The position numbers and the translations under genes were made by a program. A DNA stretch of 64,000 nt from Methanocella_A sp049676595 (GTDB taxonomy: Archaea > Halobacteriota > Methanocellia > Methanocellales > Methanocellaceae): positions 3,534,001-3,598,000 of the forward strand of contig NZ_CP187259.1 of NCBI RefSeq assembly GCF_049676595.1, in the 5' to 3' direction. Below the pieces are notes generated by a model, which saw only the letters and a list, made by a program, of their open reading frames with translations, was not told where the DNA came from and searched no databases. Below, piece after piece: positions 1-8,207 of this stretch (its first letter is position 1; each line of letters begins with the position of its first letter).

Positions 1-1
1 G

Positions 2-271
2 ATCAGCGAGGTGGCAGGTGATGGCACAGCTTCAGCCAGGGCAACGCTGGATTTGCCAGGGGACATCTGCAGCCGGCCATACATCGTGTACCCGTCTGCC
101 GATGGCAGGCACATGGTCGTGATGGTGGGCCGGGCAGCCCAGCCCCAGAAGTACGCCGCTCCGCTCGAGATGTGCACTGACGGGGTCCGCATTGCCGGGT
201 TCATGGCGGGAGGTCAGGAGAAGCATAGCTTAGCCTACGATGTGGATACCGGGACGGTGACGATCTCATGA
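2..271 (+). CDS. C-terminal part of a pilin-like operon protein (partial)
   Basis: The reading frame is open to the left edge of the window, so the real start lies upstream and only about 89 C-terminal residues are visible. The segment has no recognisable catalytic motif; it contains two Cys residues and beta-rich sequence ending in DVDTGTVTIS. Its stop overlaps the ATG of the next gene (ATGA), so it is translationally coupled to a run of small proteins that each begin with one hydrophobic helix. By context it is a minor pilin-like or surface-assembly protein; the function is inferred only from the neighbours. Confidence 0.6.
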   Translation: MSEVAGDGTASARATLDLPGDICSRPYIVYPSADGRHMVVMVGRAAQPQKYAAPLEMCTDGVRIAGFMAGGQEKHSLAYDVDTGTVTIS

Positions 272-825
272 GAGACGAAGCAGGAGGAGCCTTTAGCCTG
301 GACCTGCTGGTCGCACTTGGCCTGCTGTTTGCCTGGACAGGGACAGCGGTCCTGCTTTCGTTCAGCACGATGGCCGCTCAGTATACGGACCAGTACTCCG
401 TAGGATTACAGCCCATGGCCGAGAGCATCGGGGACACGCTGGTCAAAAGCCCGGGGTCACCCCCCTGGTGGCACACGAGCCCCGACCTGGCCCGGGGGGC
501 AGCGATCATCGGCCTGTCGGACGGCCCTCCCTGCATCCTGTCCTCCGAAAAAGTGTACTCCCTGAGCTTCTTCAATGCCACAGAGCTGGGCCGGCACCTG
601 GCGCTGGACGACTCGGAAAATACCTATGGTATCAGGATAGAGGTGTCGACTTACGACGGATCTGTCTCGGTTGCCTCGGGCTATGTAGTGGACGACGGAA
701 CGCTGGACGTAGTCAAGTCGACCCGGCTGGTGGTCGTCAGGCAGCCAGACGGCGTGGAGAGGAACGGAAAATTAGTAGTACTGTTGTGGAGGGAACATGT
801 CGGCACCAGGGCGGCGGACTTCTGA
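268..825 (+). CDS. Pilin-like single-helix surface protein
   Basis: A 185-residue protein with a short charged N-terminus (MRDEAGGAFS) followed by one hydrophobic helix at about residues 10-32 and a beta-rich extracellular part. This is the layout of archaeal type IV pilin-like and pseudopilin-like proteins, where cleavage would occur just before the helix. Its ATG overlaps the stop of the upstream gene and its end overlaps the start of the next one by 29 bp, indicating one operon. No pilus ATPase or prepilin peptidase is inside the window; they may lie upstream. I do not recognise a named family. Confidence 0.7.
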   Translation: MRDEAGGAFSLDLLVALGLLFAWTGTAVLLSFSTMAAQYTDQYSVGLQPMAESIGDTLVKSPGSPPWWHTSPDLARGAAIIGLSDGPPCILSSEKVYSLSFFNATELGRHLALDDSENTYGIRIEVSTYDGSVSVASGYVVDDGTLDVVKSTRLVVVRQPDGVERNGKLVVLLWREHVGTRAADF

Positions 826-1237
826 GGCAGGGGCAGTCTATACTGTCGAAGCTGCCTTTGCCGCCATCCTGCTCATCTCCACCCTGGCCATCATCGTGCA
901 TTTACAGCCCGCCGGCCCGCAGCTCGGCACCGAGGACCTGCGAGTCCTGTCCGAGGATATGCTAAATATTCTGGAGTACAAGGGCAACCTGCCCGGCCAC
1001 CCCGACCTCGCTCACACAGTCGCCTCTCAGGCAGAGTGGGATGCCAGAGCGCCGGAACTGGAGGCGGACGTAAGATCGATGCTGCCCCCGGGAACGAGGT
1101 TTTACCTGTCAACGCCCTTCGGCAGCGCAGGAGACGCTCCTCCGGAGGACGCTCCCAGGCATGTGCGGCCTTTCCAGGCGTTTGTACCCGGGGCGAACAC
1201 GATCGCCGAGTGTAAGCTGATCATATGGAGGGGGTAA
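797..1237 (+). CDS. Pilin-like single-helix surface protein
   Basis: A 146-residue protein. After a short basic leader (SAPGRRTSEAGA) a hydrophobic helix runs from about residue 15 to 36 and includes the pilin-like TVEAAFAAILL, with a Glu near the helix start as in many type IV pilins. The rest is soluble and probably extracellular. The start is supported by a GGAGGG sequence shortly before the ATG. It overlaps the previous gene by 29 bp and is followed after one base by the next gene, so all four small genes are probably one transcript for a pilus or adhesion apparatus. Confidence 0.7.
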   Translation: MSAPGRRTSEAGAVYTVEAAFAAILLISTLAIIVHLQPAGPQLGTEDLRVLSEDMLNILEYKGNLPGHPDLAHTVASQAEWDARAPELEADVRSMLPPGTRFYLSTPFGSAGDAPPEDAPRHVRPFQAFVPGANTIAECKLIIWRG

Positions 1238-1238
1238 G

Positions 1239-1730
1239 ATGAAGGACGATGGCCAGATGATCGTGCTTTCGGCCGTGATCGCCTGCATATTCCTTGTGCT
1301 GATTGTGGTAAGCCTGAGCAGCGTGCGAGAATCGGCCGCACTTAACAGGGATACCTGCCTGTCAGGAGATGATGCGGCTAACGTGCTCTGGGCCCAGGAG
1401 GCCTGCCTCCGGTGGTCGGCGGCAACCACGACAGGGTACTCGTGGGACCGGCGGTACGAGGCTGCAAATGCCTTCAGGATGGCAGCGGCTCCTGCGCTGG
1501 AGGACATGGAAAAGAACCTGCAGCGGCGAGGCATCGCCTACACTTTCACTTTTAATGACTCTGCAGCCCGGCCCTTTGTCACCGGGCACCCGCCGGGAGA
1601 TATGGAATGCATCGGCGGTATTATCGTCAGCCGGAACGGCGGAGACGCAAAAATCGTCGGCTGCGGCTGGGACGTCAGGCTGTATGACAGGTCAGCCGCT
1701 TATGAGGCCACCAGACTGGTGGCCTGGTAG
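1239..1730 (+). CDS. Pilin-like single-helix surface protein
   Basis: A 163-residue protein beginning MKDDGQMIVLSAV, with a hydrophobic helix at about residues 7-27 preceded by an acidic-Gly-Gln leader that is common in the last genes of archaeal pilin operons. The remainder is soluble, with three or four Cys residues. It starts one base after the preceding stop and is the last gene of the operon; the next gene is convergent. The stop codon lies inside the first of three small GGTAG-N5-CTACC hairpins. Function is inferred from position and topology. Confidence 0.68.
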   Translation: MKDDGQMIVLSAVIACIFLVLIVVSLSSVRESAALNRDTCLSGDDAANVLWAQEACLRWSAATTTGYSWDRRYEAANAFRMAAAPALEDMEKNLQRRGIAYTFTFNDSAARPFVTGHPPGDMECIGGIIVSRNGGDAKIVGCGWDVRLYDRSAAYEATRLVAW

Positions 1731-1796
1731 CCAGTCTACCATACTATCGCCGTGGTAGTAAGCCTACCCTGCTTGCGCCGGGGTAGTATGCCTACC
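1726..1796. repeat. Three tandem GGTAG-N5-CTACC hairpins
   Basis: Three short inverted repeats stand in a row at about 1726-1740, 1754-1768 and 1782-1796. Each has 5-bp arms GGTAG/CTACC and a 5-nt loop, and the last two sit in a 28-bp direct repeat that includes CTTGCGC. They lie between the 3' ends of convergent genes and the first contains the stop codon of the upstream gene. They may act in transcript 3'-end formation. Confidence 0.6.
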
Positions 1797-1814
1797 CTAC
1801 TTGCGCAGGTGTAG

Positions 1815-2246
1815 TTAGCACTCGTACCGGGGCAGGTTATCCCAGCCGGATTCTACGAAGAACATCGGCTTGTTGAACAGGCGCGTGTGAAGCGACAGGT
1901 AGTCCTCCAGGACCTGGAGCACCTCATCCCGGGGGACGAAGTATATCATGTGGTCCATCCTCTCGGTGATCCTGTCGATATCCTCGAATAGCGAGCTCAT
2001 GTCGTTGACCACGACGAAGTCGTTGTCCACCATCTGCTCCATGGACTTACAGAGCTGCTTCGTCCGGTCGAGTAGCCGGTACTGAAGACGGTTGTACTCT
2101 TCCAGGTTTTTGACGAAGTCATCGATGCTCTGCACCTTCCCGTCATCCACGATGGACTTGCCGGCATCTATGTAGTCTGCCGAGATGTCGCCCGTCGAAA
2201 GATCAACGTCCGGGAAGTCGACTTTAATTCGCCTGTCGTTTTTCAT
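1815..2246 (-). CDS. Uncharacterised helical protein
   Basis: A 143-residue soluble, acidic and strongly helical protein, with long heptad-like stretches from about residue 40 to 105 (EEYNRLQYRLLDRTKQL onward). No catalytic motif or membrane segment is seen. The ATG has an AAGGGA ribosome site a few bases upstream and a TATA-like GATATATAC about 35 bp upstream, so it has its own promoter, divergent from glnA. I do not recognise the family; it resembles small coiled-coil regulatory or scaffold proteins only in a general way. Confidence 0.65.
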   Translation of the reverse strand: MKNDRRIKVDFPDVDLSTGDISADYIDAGKSIVDDGKVQSIDDFVKNLEEYNRLQYRLLDRTKQLCKSMEQMVDNDFVVVNDMSSLFEDIDRITERMDHMIYFVPRDEVLQVLEDYLSLHTRLFNKPMFFVESGWDNLPRYEC

Positions 2247-2464
2247 GTTTTCCCTTAGTTAGACACAATGATTAAAGTATATATCTTTTCTCTTCTAACT
2301 GGTGCTTATTGGTAAATAAGAGCATGTATAGCAACCAATTTGACATATAGAGGGAAAATTAACTTATTTTCACGTAGAAACCCGGAGATTGTCACTTATA
2401 TTATAATGACTGGTAAGTGAAAGCATAAAATTCCGCTTATGAAAAGATCACAAGTTACAGATAC

Positions 2465-2474
2465 ATTTATATAT
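2465..2474 (+). promoter_or_regulatory. glnA TATA box
   Basis: An AT-rich TTTATATA element about 80 bp before the glnA start is the best archaeal TATA box in this gap. It would place transcription start near 2495-2500, at the edge of the adjacent GGAA-N6-TTCC operator. Confidence 0.6.
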
Positions 2475-2501
2475 GTGCAGTAGGCAATGTATTCCCCGGT
2501 A

Positions 2502-2515
2502 GGAAGTATACTTCC
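2502..2515. promoter_or_regulatory. Probable NrpR operator upstream of glnA
   Basis: The sequence GGAAGTATACTTCC is a perfect 14-bp palindrome and matches the GGAA-N6-TTCC operator established for NrpR, the nitrogen repressor of methanogens. It lies just downstream of the TATA box, where a bound repressor would block transcription, and in front of glnA, a classical NrpR target. The site predicts repression under ammonium excess and relief by 2-oxoglutarate. The nrpR gene itself is not in this window. Confidence 0.75.
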
Positions 2516-2546
2516 GACTATGTGAACTATCATAACCGGTGGAGGA

Positions 2547-3998
2547 ATGAAATTGCCTTCTGACAACAAGATCAAAGCAGTTTTCGACCTGATCAAGAAA
2601 GAGAAAGTCAAGTATGTGGACTACAAGTTTATCGACGTCCCCGGCATCTGGCAACATAAGACCCACCCGATCGCCGAGCTGGACGAAAGCATTTTCACAG
2701 AGGGGAGCGGCTTCGACGGATCGAGCATTCGCGGCTTCAAGGGCATCGAAGAGAGCGACATGCTGCTCGTACCGGACGCGGAGACCGCCTTCATAGACCC
2801 GTTCATCAAGGAGAAGACCGTCTCCATCACCTGCGACGTCAGGGAGCCCGGCACGCTGAAAAACTTCGACAGCGACCCGAGGTTCATCGCCAGGAAGGCA
2901 GAGAAGTACCTCATCGAGAGCGGCATCGCAGACACCAGCTTCTGGGGCCCCGAGCTCGAGTTCTTCATCTTCGACGACGTCCAGTACGACGTCATGTCCC
3001 CGTACAAGGGCACCAGCTACTCGATCAACTCGAACGAAGGCATCTGGAACTCTAACGCTAACCACGTCCCCAACCTCGGCCACAGGGTCAGGTTCAAGGA
3101 AGGCTACTTCCCGGTCTCTCCCACCGATACGCAGACCGACCTGAGGAACGAGATGGTCGGCGTCATGCACGACGTCGGCATCCAGGTAGAGCTTCACCAC
3201 CACGAGGTCGCCACCGCCGGCCAGGCAGAGATCGACATGAGGTTCGACAGCCTGATCAGCATGGCAGACAAGGTCATGAAGTACAAGTACGTCGTCAAGA
3301 ACGTCGCAGCGAGGAACGGCAAGACCGCGACCTTCATGCCGAAGCCCCTGTTCGGGGACAACGGCAGCGGCATGCACGTGCACCAGAGCCTGTGGAAGAA
3401 CGGCAAGCCCCTCTTCTTCGACAAGAGCGGCTACGCCATGCTCAGCCAGACCGCGCTGTACTACATCGGCGGCCTGCTGACCCACGCACCCGCACTGCTC
3501 GCCATCTGCAGCCCGAGCACCAACTCCTACAAGAGACTCGTGCCCGGCTACGAGGCCCCGGTCAACCTGGTCTTCTCCAAGAGCAACAGGAGCGCAGCCA
3601 TTCGTATCCCCATGTACAACGACAACCCGAAGGCAAAGCGCATCGAGTTCAGGCCGCCCGACGCGACCAGCAACCCGTACCTGGCCTTCGCGGCCATGCT
3701 CATGGCAGGCCTCGACGGCATCAAGAACAAGATCGACCCGACCAAAGCAGGCTTCGGGCCGCTCAACAAGAACATCTACCACCTCTCTGACGAGGAGAAG
3801 GCGAAGATCAAGTCCGTCCCCGGCTCGCTCGAGGAAGCCCTCAACGCGCTCGAGGCAGACCACAAGTTCCTCACCCAGGGCAAGGTCTTCACCGAGAGCT
3901 TCATCGAGTCCTGGATAGACTCCAAGCGCTCGAACGAGGTCAACCCGGTCCGGATGAGGCCCCACCCGTACGAGCTTTATCTATACTACGATGCGTAA
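2547..3998 (+). CDS. glnA: Glutamine synthetase, type I
   Basis: Cytoplasmic dodecameric enzyme that makes glutamine from glutamate, ammonia and ATP, the entry point for ammonium. The 483-residue length fits the GSI family. Visible signatures include GFDGSSIRGF in the N-terminal beta-grasp domain, the metal-binding ELEFFIFD, HHHEVATAGQAEID, the ATP/glutamate region GSGMHVHQS, KSNRSAAIRIP and RIEFRPPDATSNPY. A Tyr in NKNIYHLSDEE lies near where some bacterial enzymes are adenylylated, but modification is not implied. It is monocistronic, with a NrpR-type operator and TATA box upstream and a T-rich stretch after the stop. Confidence 0.97.
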   Translation: MKLPSDNKIKAVFDLIKKEKVKYVDYKFIDVPGIWQHKTHPIAELDESIFTEGSGFDGSSIRGFKGIEESDMLLVPDAETAFIDPFIKEKTVSITCDVREPGTLKNFDSDPRFIARKAEKYLIESGIADTSFWGPELEFFIFDDVQYDVMSPYKGTSYSINSNEGIWNSNANHVPNLGHRVRFKEGYFPVSPTDTQTDLRNEMVGVMHDVGIQVELHHHEVATAGQAEIDMRFDSLISMADKVMKYKYVVKNVAARNGKTATFMPKPLFGDNGSGMHVHQSLWKNGKPLFFDKSGYAMLSQTALYYIGGLLTHAPALLAICSPSTNSYKRLVPGYEAPVNLVFSKSNRSAAIRIPMYNDNPKAKRIEFRPPDATSNPYLAFAAMLMAGLDGIKNKIDPTKAGFGPLNKNIYHLSDEEKAKIKSVPGSLEEALNALEADHKFLTQGKVFTESFIESWIDSKRSNEVNPVRMRPHPYELYLYYDA

Positions 3999-4150
3999 GC
4001 ATCGTAGTACCCTCACCTCCACCTTTTTTATTTTTAGCTTCTTTTTCATCTGTCGTGATCCAGTATAGCTAAGCGTGTCTACTAATCAGATGGAACTTCA
4101 CTTCGCAGGTCTTTCGGAGAATCAAAATAATTTCATCCCTGATACTCGCC

Positions 4151-4188
4151 CGCCCTGACGCCTGCCGAGGCAGGCGTTCAAAAGGCGT
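4151..4188. repeat. Small hairpin element (ACGCCTGC...GCAGGCGTTCAAAA)
   Basis: An inverted repeat ACGCCTGC/GCAGGCGT followed by TCAAAAGGCG lies between convergent genes. The same unit, on the opposite strand, occurs at 19992-20024 inside a nested palindrome, so it is a dispersed short repeat rather than a simple terminator. Confidence 0.5.
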
Positions 4189-4284
4189 AAGTCCCGGACA
4201 GGCTAAATTTTACATTTAGGTAACCTATTATCTTAACAGGCAATCACAAAGAATTATGGGACAGCCAGTATTGTGTCAATGGAA

Positions 4285-5274
4285 TTATCGGGCTTTCGTG
4301 ATCATGTCGCATGCCAGATCGATCGCACAGCGCGTTGCCTGCGATTGGGCCAGTGCATTAAGCATCACGAAGTCGTGGATCGTCCCGATGCACCTGACCG
4401 CAGTCACACTGACTCCCGCCTCGATCAGCTTATGGGCGTAGGCTTCGCCTTCATCTCGCAGTACGTCGAACTCGCCGGTAACGATTACCGCAGGCGGCAG
4501 GCCTGCCAGCTGATCAACAGAAGCTTGCAGCGGCGACGCCAGCGGCTGTTTTCTCTCGGCCTTATCCGGCAGGTATTGATCCCAGAACCACTTCATGGCC
4601 TCCCGGCTGAGCCAGTAGCCTTCTGCATACTGACGGTATGAAGACGTATCCATGCCAGCGTCGGTCACCGGGTAGAACATGACATGCAGGCGGATCTCCG
4701 GGCCTTTCCTCTGCTTTGCCATCATCAGAACAACTGCGGCCATGTTACCCCCGACGCTGTCTCCGGCGACGACCAGGCTCGACCCGTCGATCCGGTGATG
4801 CTCCCCGCTTTCGGCGATGTACTCGGTCGCCCGGTAACACTCTTCGATGGCGACAGGGTACCTGGCTTCGGGAGAGCGGGAGTAATCGACGAAGACGACG
4901 GCAGAATTCGTCATGTCAGCGATCTCCCTGACCAGCCGGTCATGCGTGCTTTTGTCGCCAAGCACCCAGCCGCCGCCGTGAAAATACATGATAGCGGGGA
5001 GCGTTTCAGTACTGCCTTCCGGCCGGACTATTCGGAGCGATACCCGCCCCCGGGGGCCGCCAAGGATGCTCAGATCTTCGATGTCGGCCGGTGGTAAGGA
5101 AACTTTGCTCGCATGCTGTACCTTTGTCAGCGCTGCCCGGGCATCTGCGGGAGTCATCTTATAGATCGGAGGGCCTCTCGCAGAGTTGATCTTGTCCAGA
5201 AATGCCTTCGCTTCGGGCTCGATGCCCTTGACTGGTGATATTACCGTCTCGCCGCTCAATGAGTTCTCCCCCAC
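4285..5274 (-). CDS. Alpha/beta hydrolase, HSL-type esterase
   Basis: A 329-residue carboxylesterase or lipase of the hormone-sensitive-lipase group, hydrolysing short or medium acyl esters in the cytoplasm. The oxyanion-hole motif HGGGW is at residues 99-103, the nucleophile elbow GDSVGG at 171-176 (Ser173), and the rest of the triad is Asp270 (EFDVLRDEG) and His300 (TIHDF). There is no signal peptide. It is convergent with glnA and not obviously in an operon. The physiological substrate cannot be told from sequence. Confidence 0.88.
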   Translation of the reverse strand: MGENSLSGETVISPVKGIEPEAKAFLDKINSARGPPIYKMTPADARAALTKVQHASKVSLPPADIEDLSILGGPRGRVSLRIVRPEGSTETLPAIMYFHGGGWVLGDKSTHDRLVREIADMTNSAVVFVDYSRSPEARYPVAIEECYRATEYIAESGEHHRIDGSSLVVAGDSVGGNMAAVVLMMAKQRKGPEIRLHVMFYPVTDAGMDTSSYRQYAEGYWLSREAMKWFWDQYLPDKAERKQPLASPLQASVDQLAGLPPAVIVTGEFDVLRDEGEAYAHKLIEAGVSVTAVRCIGTIHDFVMLNALAQSQATRCAIDLACDMITKAR

Positions 5275-5420
5275 GGTTGCGCTTGTGAACGCTGGCAGAT
5301 CACTATTGATCAGGGAGGCTGATATACCATAGCGAGATAATCGGCAATCTGCGCGCCGGCAGAGAATGCGAAAGCTATGCCGGACTACTCAGTTGTTACA
5401 TAAAAAGAAGAATTATAGAG

Positions 5421-5467
5421 GTGGCGCTCTTTCCGAGCGTGCGCTCTTTCAGAGTGGCGCTCTTTTT
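5421..5467. repeat. Three tandem GCGCTCTTT repeats
   Basis: GCGCTCTTT occurs three times at a spacing of 16-17 bp immediately after the stop codon of the HesB-like gene. The middle unit contains the hairpin GAGCG-CA-CGCTC on the transcript. It may be the 3' untranslated end or terminator of that gene. Confidence 0.5.
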
Positions 5468-5468
5468 A

Positions 5469-5786
5469 TTAGTGGCAGCCGCTGCAGCCGGACCCGCAGG
5501 TCTGGTTGGGGTTCCTGACGATGAACCCGGAACCGTACGGGGTCTCGATGAAGTCGAGCTGGTACTCCTTGAGCTCATCCGCGAGGTCCTTGCTGTAGAC
5601 CAGGTTGATGCCGTTGGAGTTCGCCGTGATGTCGTCCTCGGTCTTGTTCATGTCGAGGGCGGGGGCGTACTGGGGGCCGGAGCAGCCTGCGCCGGCGAAG
5701 TAGATCCTGATCATGTGGTCGGCCTTGTTTTCGTTAGCCAGCAGCGTCTTCAGCTCAGTTGCTGCCTTGTCGGTTACTGTCACCAA
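5469..5786 (-). CDS. HesB/IscA-like iron-sulfur carrier family protein
   Basis: A 105-residue protein with the HesB/IscA fold pattern: MVTVTDKAATELKTLL at the N-terminus, AGAGCSGPQY near residues 32-41, GINLVYSKDLADEL, and a C-terminal PNQTCGSGCSGCH. Standard IscA uses one mid-sequence Cys and a C-terminal CxC; here the tail has C-x3-C-x2-C, so metal ligation may differ. Family members deliver Fe-S clusters or iron. It stands alone between an esterase gene and an unknown gene, with a short leader and an AT-rich promoter upstream. Confidence 0.8.
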   Translation of the reverse strand: MVTVTDKAATELKTLLANENKADHMIRIYFAGAGCSGPQYAPALDMNKTEDDITANSNGINLVYSKDLADELKEYQLDFIETPYGSGFIVRNPNQTCGSGCSGCH

Positions 5787-6119
5787 GATATATCACCTGA
5801 ATTTTGCTGATTATAATTTTTATATTAGGTACAAATAGCTTGTGGCAGAAAAGCGGGAAAGGCTGGCTTCACCGGAAAAGAGAATCAAGGCGATATTAGC
5901 CGTATTTCAGACTTTCGGTGCCACAATAGCCTGTTAAGGCGATTCTTTCCCCTCTACAGCAGCCCTTTTTAACACAGGTGCCTCCGGGCGCTCGTCGTCG
6001 ATACGCACATAGTATTTGGGCACGACCAGTAATCCCCGGCCACTGATGCCAGTGAAAATATAAAATACATAAATATATAATTACGGGAGGCGAATGATAC
6101 GCGAGCAGAGGTACCGCCC
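5787..6119. other. Intergenic region with promoter of the 6120 gene
   Basis: This gap between divergent genes holds no convincing coding frame. A TATA-like AAATATATAA at about 6071-6080 and a GAGGT ribosome site before 6120 serve the gene to the right. AT-rich sequence near 5810-5825 (TTTTTATATTAGG) may serve the HesB-like gene on the other strand. Confidence 0.5.
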
Positions 6120-6644
6120 ATGTACAACTTTCCCGTCGGCACGTCACGCAAGGACCCGGCCTTCGGCCGCATCGTAAAGATCATCGAAGGCTTCCGGGGC
6201 TACGACAGTATCGACGACCTCAAAGCAGCCGACAGCATGGTCCGAGACCGGCTGGCGGCCCAGGTGAGGAAGACGAGGGAAGAGGCGGAGAGGGCTCAGA
6301 GCCTGCTTGAGAAGAAGATGCGCCTCTCGAACGCCCTGGAATTCAGCGACATGATCACCAATATGGAAAGAGCTCTGGCCAGGCTGTCCCGGCCCCCGAG
6401 TCCGAGGATCGCCGCTTGTGCAGTTTATACGCCTGAAGAGGACCTCATCGGCAAGCTCATCAGACTCGACTTCCAGATGCTGTCCGACGCCGAGAACACC
6501 TATAACCTCATGCAGGAATTCCAGCGCATGGACCAGGAAGACCTCATCCGCTCCAACATCCTCAAGATCACCATGGCCGCCCGGGACATCGCAGCCAGCC
6601 TCGACGAGAAGGACCGGCTCATCAACTGCATGATCCAGACTTGA
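6120..6644 (+). CDS. Uncharacterised coiled-coil protein
   Basis: A 174-residue soluble protein with no membrane segment. Residues 40-85 (VRDRLAAQVRKTREEAERAQ and onward) and 115-170 are predicted helical with heptad character. The start is supported by GAGGT seven bases upstream and a TATA box at about 6071-6080. It is convergent with cheW, whose end lies 52 bp away. No family is recognised; a link to chemotaxis is possible only by proximity. Confidence 0.65.
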   Translation: MYNFPVGTSRKDPAFGRIVKIIEGFRGYDSIDDLKAADSMVRDRLAAQVRKTREEAERAQSLLEKKMRLSNALEFSDMITNMERALARLSRPPSPRIAACAVYTPEEDLIGKLIRLDFQMLSDAENTYNLMQEFQRMDQEDLIRSNILKITMAARDIAASLDEKDRLINCMIQT

Positions 6645-6696
6645 TAGTCCTGCAGACCGAAAAATTAAATATTCGTTTTTAAACTTTTGACAGCCT

Positions 6697-7176
6697 TCAG
6701 GCTGTCACGCCGTGGGCAACTGCATTTATGTCGTCGCGGATGACCTGCTTGAGGTCGACCAGTATTAAAAGCCGATTGTCGAGCTTGCCTACGCCCTGGA
6801 TGTACTCAGAGCTGATGGAGCTGGACAGCGCTTCGGGCAGCGGCTCGATCTGGGTGGACGCCAGGTTCTTGACTTCTGTAACGGAATCCACGATTACGCC
6901 GACCACGTTCTTGTTGACTTCCATGATCATGATTCTGGCATTAGAGTCCATGGCCTTGCCGTCGAGGCCGAGCCTGGTGCGCAGGTTCACTACTGTGGTA
7001 ACCTGGCCCCGCAGGTTGATGACGCCATCCACGTACCTCGGAGAGCCCGGAATTCTGGTGATCTCTCCGACCCTGATAATTTCCCTCACCTGGGAAATGT
7101 CTACCCCGAATTCCTCGGTTCCCAGCTTGAATATGACGAGCTGCATCTCGTCCCCAATCGTAGTATCTTCAGCCAT
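6697..7176 (-). CDS. cheW: Chemotaxis coupling protein CheW
   Basis: A 159-residue CheW-domain protein that bridges chemoreceptors to the CheA kinase at the membrane. Diagnostic sequence includes QLVIFKLGTEEFGVDISQVREI, IPGSPRYVDGVINLRGQ, VVNLRTRLGL and VGVIVDSVTEV. The length fits a single CheW domain. No cheA, cheY or receptor gene is in the window, so it is an orphan here and must work with a cluster elsewhere, perhaps for archaellum control. Confidence 0.95.
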   Translation of the reverse strand: MAEDTTIGDEMQLVIFKLGTEEFGVDISQVREIIRVGEITRIPGSPRYVDGVINLRGQVTTVVNLRTRLGLDGKAMDSNARIMIMEVNKNVVGVIVDSVTEVKNLASTQIEPLPEALSSSISSEYIQGVGKLDNRLLILVDLKQVIRDDINAVAHGVTA

Positions 7177-7683
7177 AATAACGCCCCTGATAGCGAATGA
7201 TGTAAAATTTAGAGCCTGATATTAAATAGCTATTGTATTCAAACTGTAATTACAGAGTAAGGGCTGAAATGGGCTTATAAATTTTTAAACTAACTTGTAA
7301 AAAAATTGTAATATGACCAATCGTACGCGGCGCTGTGCCGGCGAGCATTTCCGGGGTACTACACTTGTCAGAGTGACATGCCGCGCACAAATCCTCGATC
7401 GATAGTTTTTCCCCTTCCATCGCACTAACTCCGGCGGATGGTACCTCAGATAGTCGGTCCAATAATAAATCCCTTATAGTTACGGGTGTTAAAAAACATC
7501 CTTTTTTAATAGCATAGCGTTGAATATTGACTTATAATTATATAAACAATAGAATATTAATGTGTAGTTTGCGTATGAATTGCATATGGCTATACTGCAG
7601 ACGTTTTGATTCCGGTAACCCGGATGAGGCCTCACTTTCGCTTACCAGAACAGCTTCCTATGACTTATCGCTGACGCGGATTT
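7177..7683. other. Intergenic region, possible small gene only
   Basis: This AT-rich gap between divergent genes carries promoter-like sequence on both sides (for example TATAATTATATAAAC near 7530-7545). The only coding candidate is a short minus-strand frame reported separately. No RNA gene or repeat was recognised. Confidence 0.4.
7250..7420 (-). CDS. Possible small Cys-rich protein (low confidence)
   Basis: A frame of about 56 codons starting MEGEKLSIEDLCAACHSDKC has a GGAG ribosome site about eight bases before its ATG. The Cys cluster LCAACHSDKC could bind metal. The C-terminal half is AT-rich and less protein-like. An upstream in-frame ATG would give 70 residues but lacks a better ribosome site. 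The frame may be fortuitous. Confidence 0.25.
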   Translation of the reverse strand: MEGEKLSIEDLCAACHSDKCSTPEMLAGTAPRTIGHITIFLQVSLKIYKPISALTL

Positions 7684-8199
7684 ATGTCTAAGACGACTGC
7701 CCTCAAAAGTAACCTGGAAGCGCGGCTGCCGGTTAAGATCATCGTAGCCGGCTTTGTTCTCTGGCTTTTAAATGTGCTGTTCGTCGCATTGCACGAGGCC
7801 GGGCATGCTATGGCGGCCGCCAGCTTTGGTGCCGAAGTGTTCTCAATATACATCAGCCCGGCAGGGTACTGCGGGGGCACTTGCTATACTGTGCTGAGTA
7901 ACGTAACTGAGGGAAACCTTGTGCTCGCCGGAGGCATACTGGCAACCACTCTCGCTACCCTGATCTTTAGCTGGCTGAAGCTGGAGTTCGCTGTCTACGT
8001 CATAGGGCTGCGTACGATCGAGAGCCTGCTAAACTTTTCCGGAGGGTCGGATATGGCAGCGCTGACAAGCTGGGCAGGGCCATCGATGTATGGTGTTTCT
8101 TTTATGCTAACAGCCGTTACGATGCTCTGCGTGGGTAAGACGGCTTATGAGAACAGGCTATGCGAAAAAAGGAAAACAGGGGCTTTAAGAGCCCCTTAA
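7684..8199 (+). CDS. Membrane HExxH metalloprotease-like protein
   Basis: A 171-residue integral membrane protein with about four hydrophobic segments (roughly 17-36, 75-95, 98-115, 135-155). HEAGH at residues 37-41 is the zinc-binding HExxH motif located in or at the end of a membrane helix, as in site-2-protease-like M50 peptidases and related small membrane proteins. The second M50 motif (NPDG) is not obvious, so activity is uncertain. It is convergent with the PTVT-repeat gene, eight bases away. Confidence 0.65.
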   Translation: MSKTTALKSNLEARLPVKIIVAGFVLWLLNVLFVALHEAGHAMAAASFGAEVFSIYISPAGYCGGTCYTVLSNVTEGNLVLAGGILATTLATLIFSWLKLEFAVYVIGLRTIESLLNFSGGSDMAALTSWAGPSMYGVSFMLTAVTMLCVGKTAYENRLCEKRKTGALRAP

Positions 8200-8207
8200 C
8201 TTACTTA

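Noticed and set aside
2448..3965. 505-codon minus-strand frame opposite glnA
   Set aside because: It mirrors glnA codon by codon; the plus strand encodes a textbook glutamine synthetase, so this is a GC-rich shadow.
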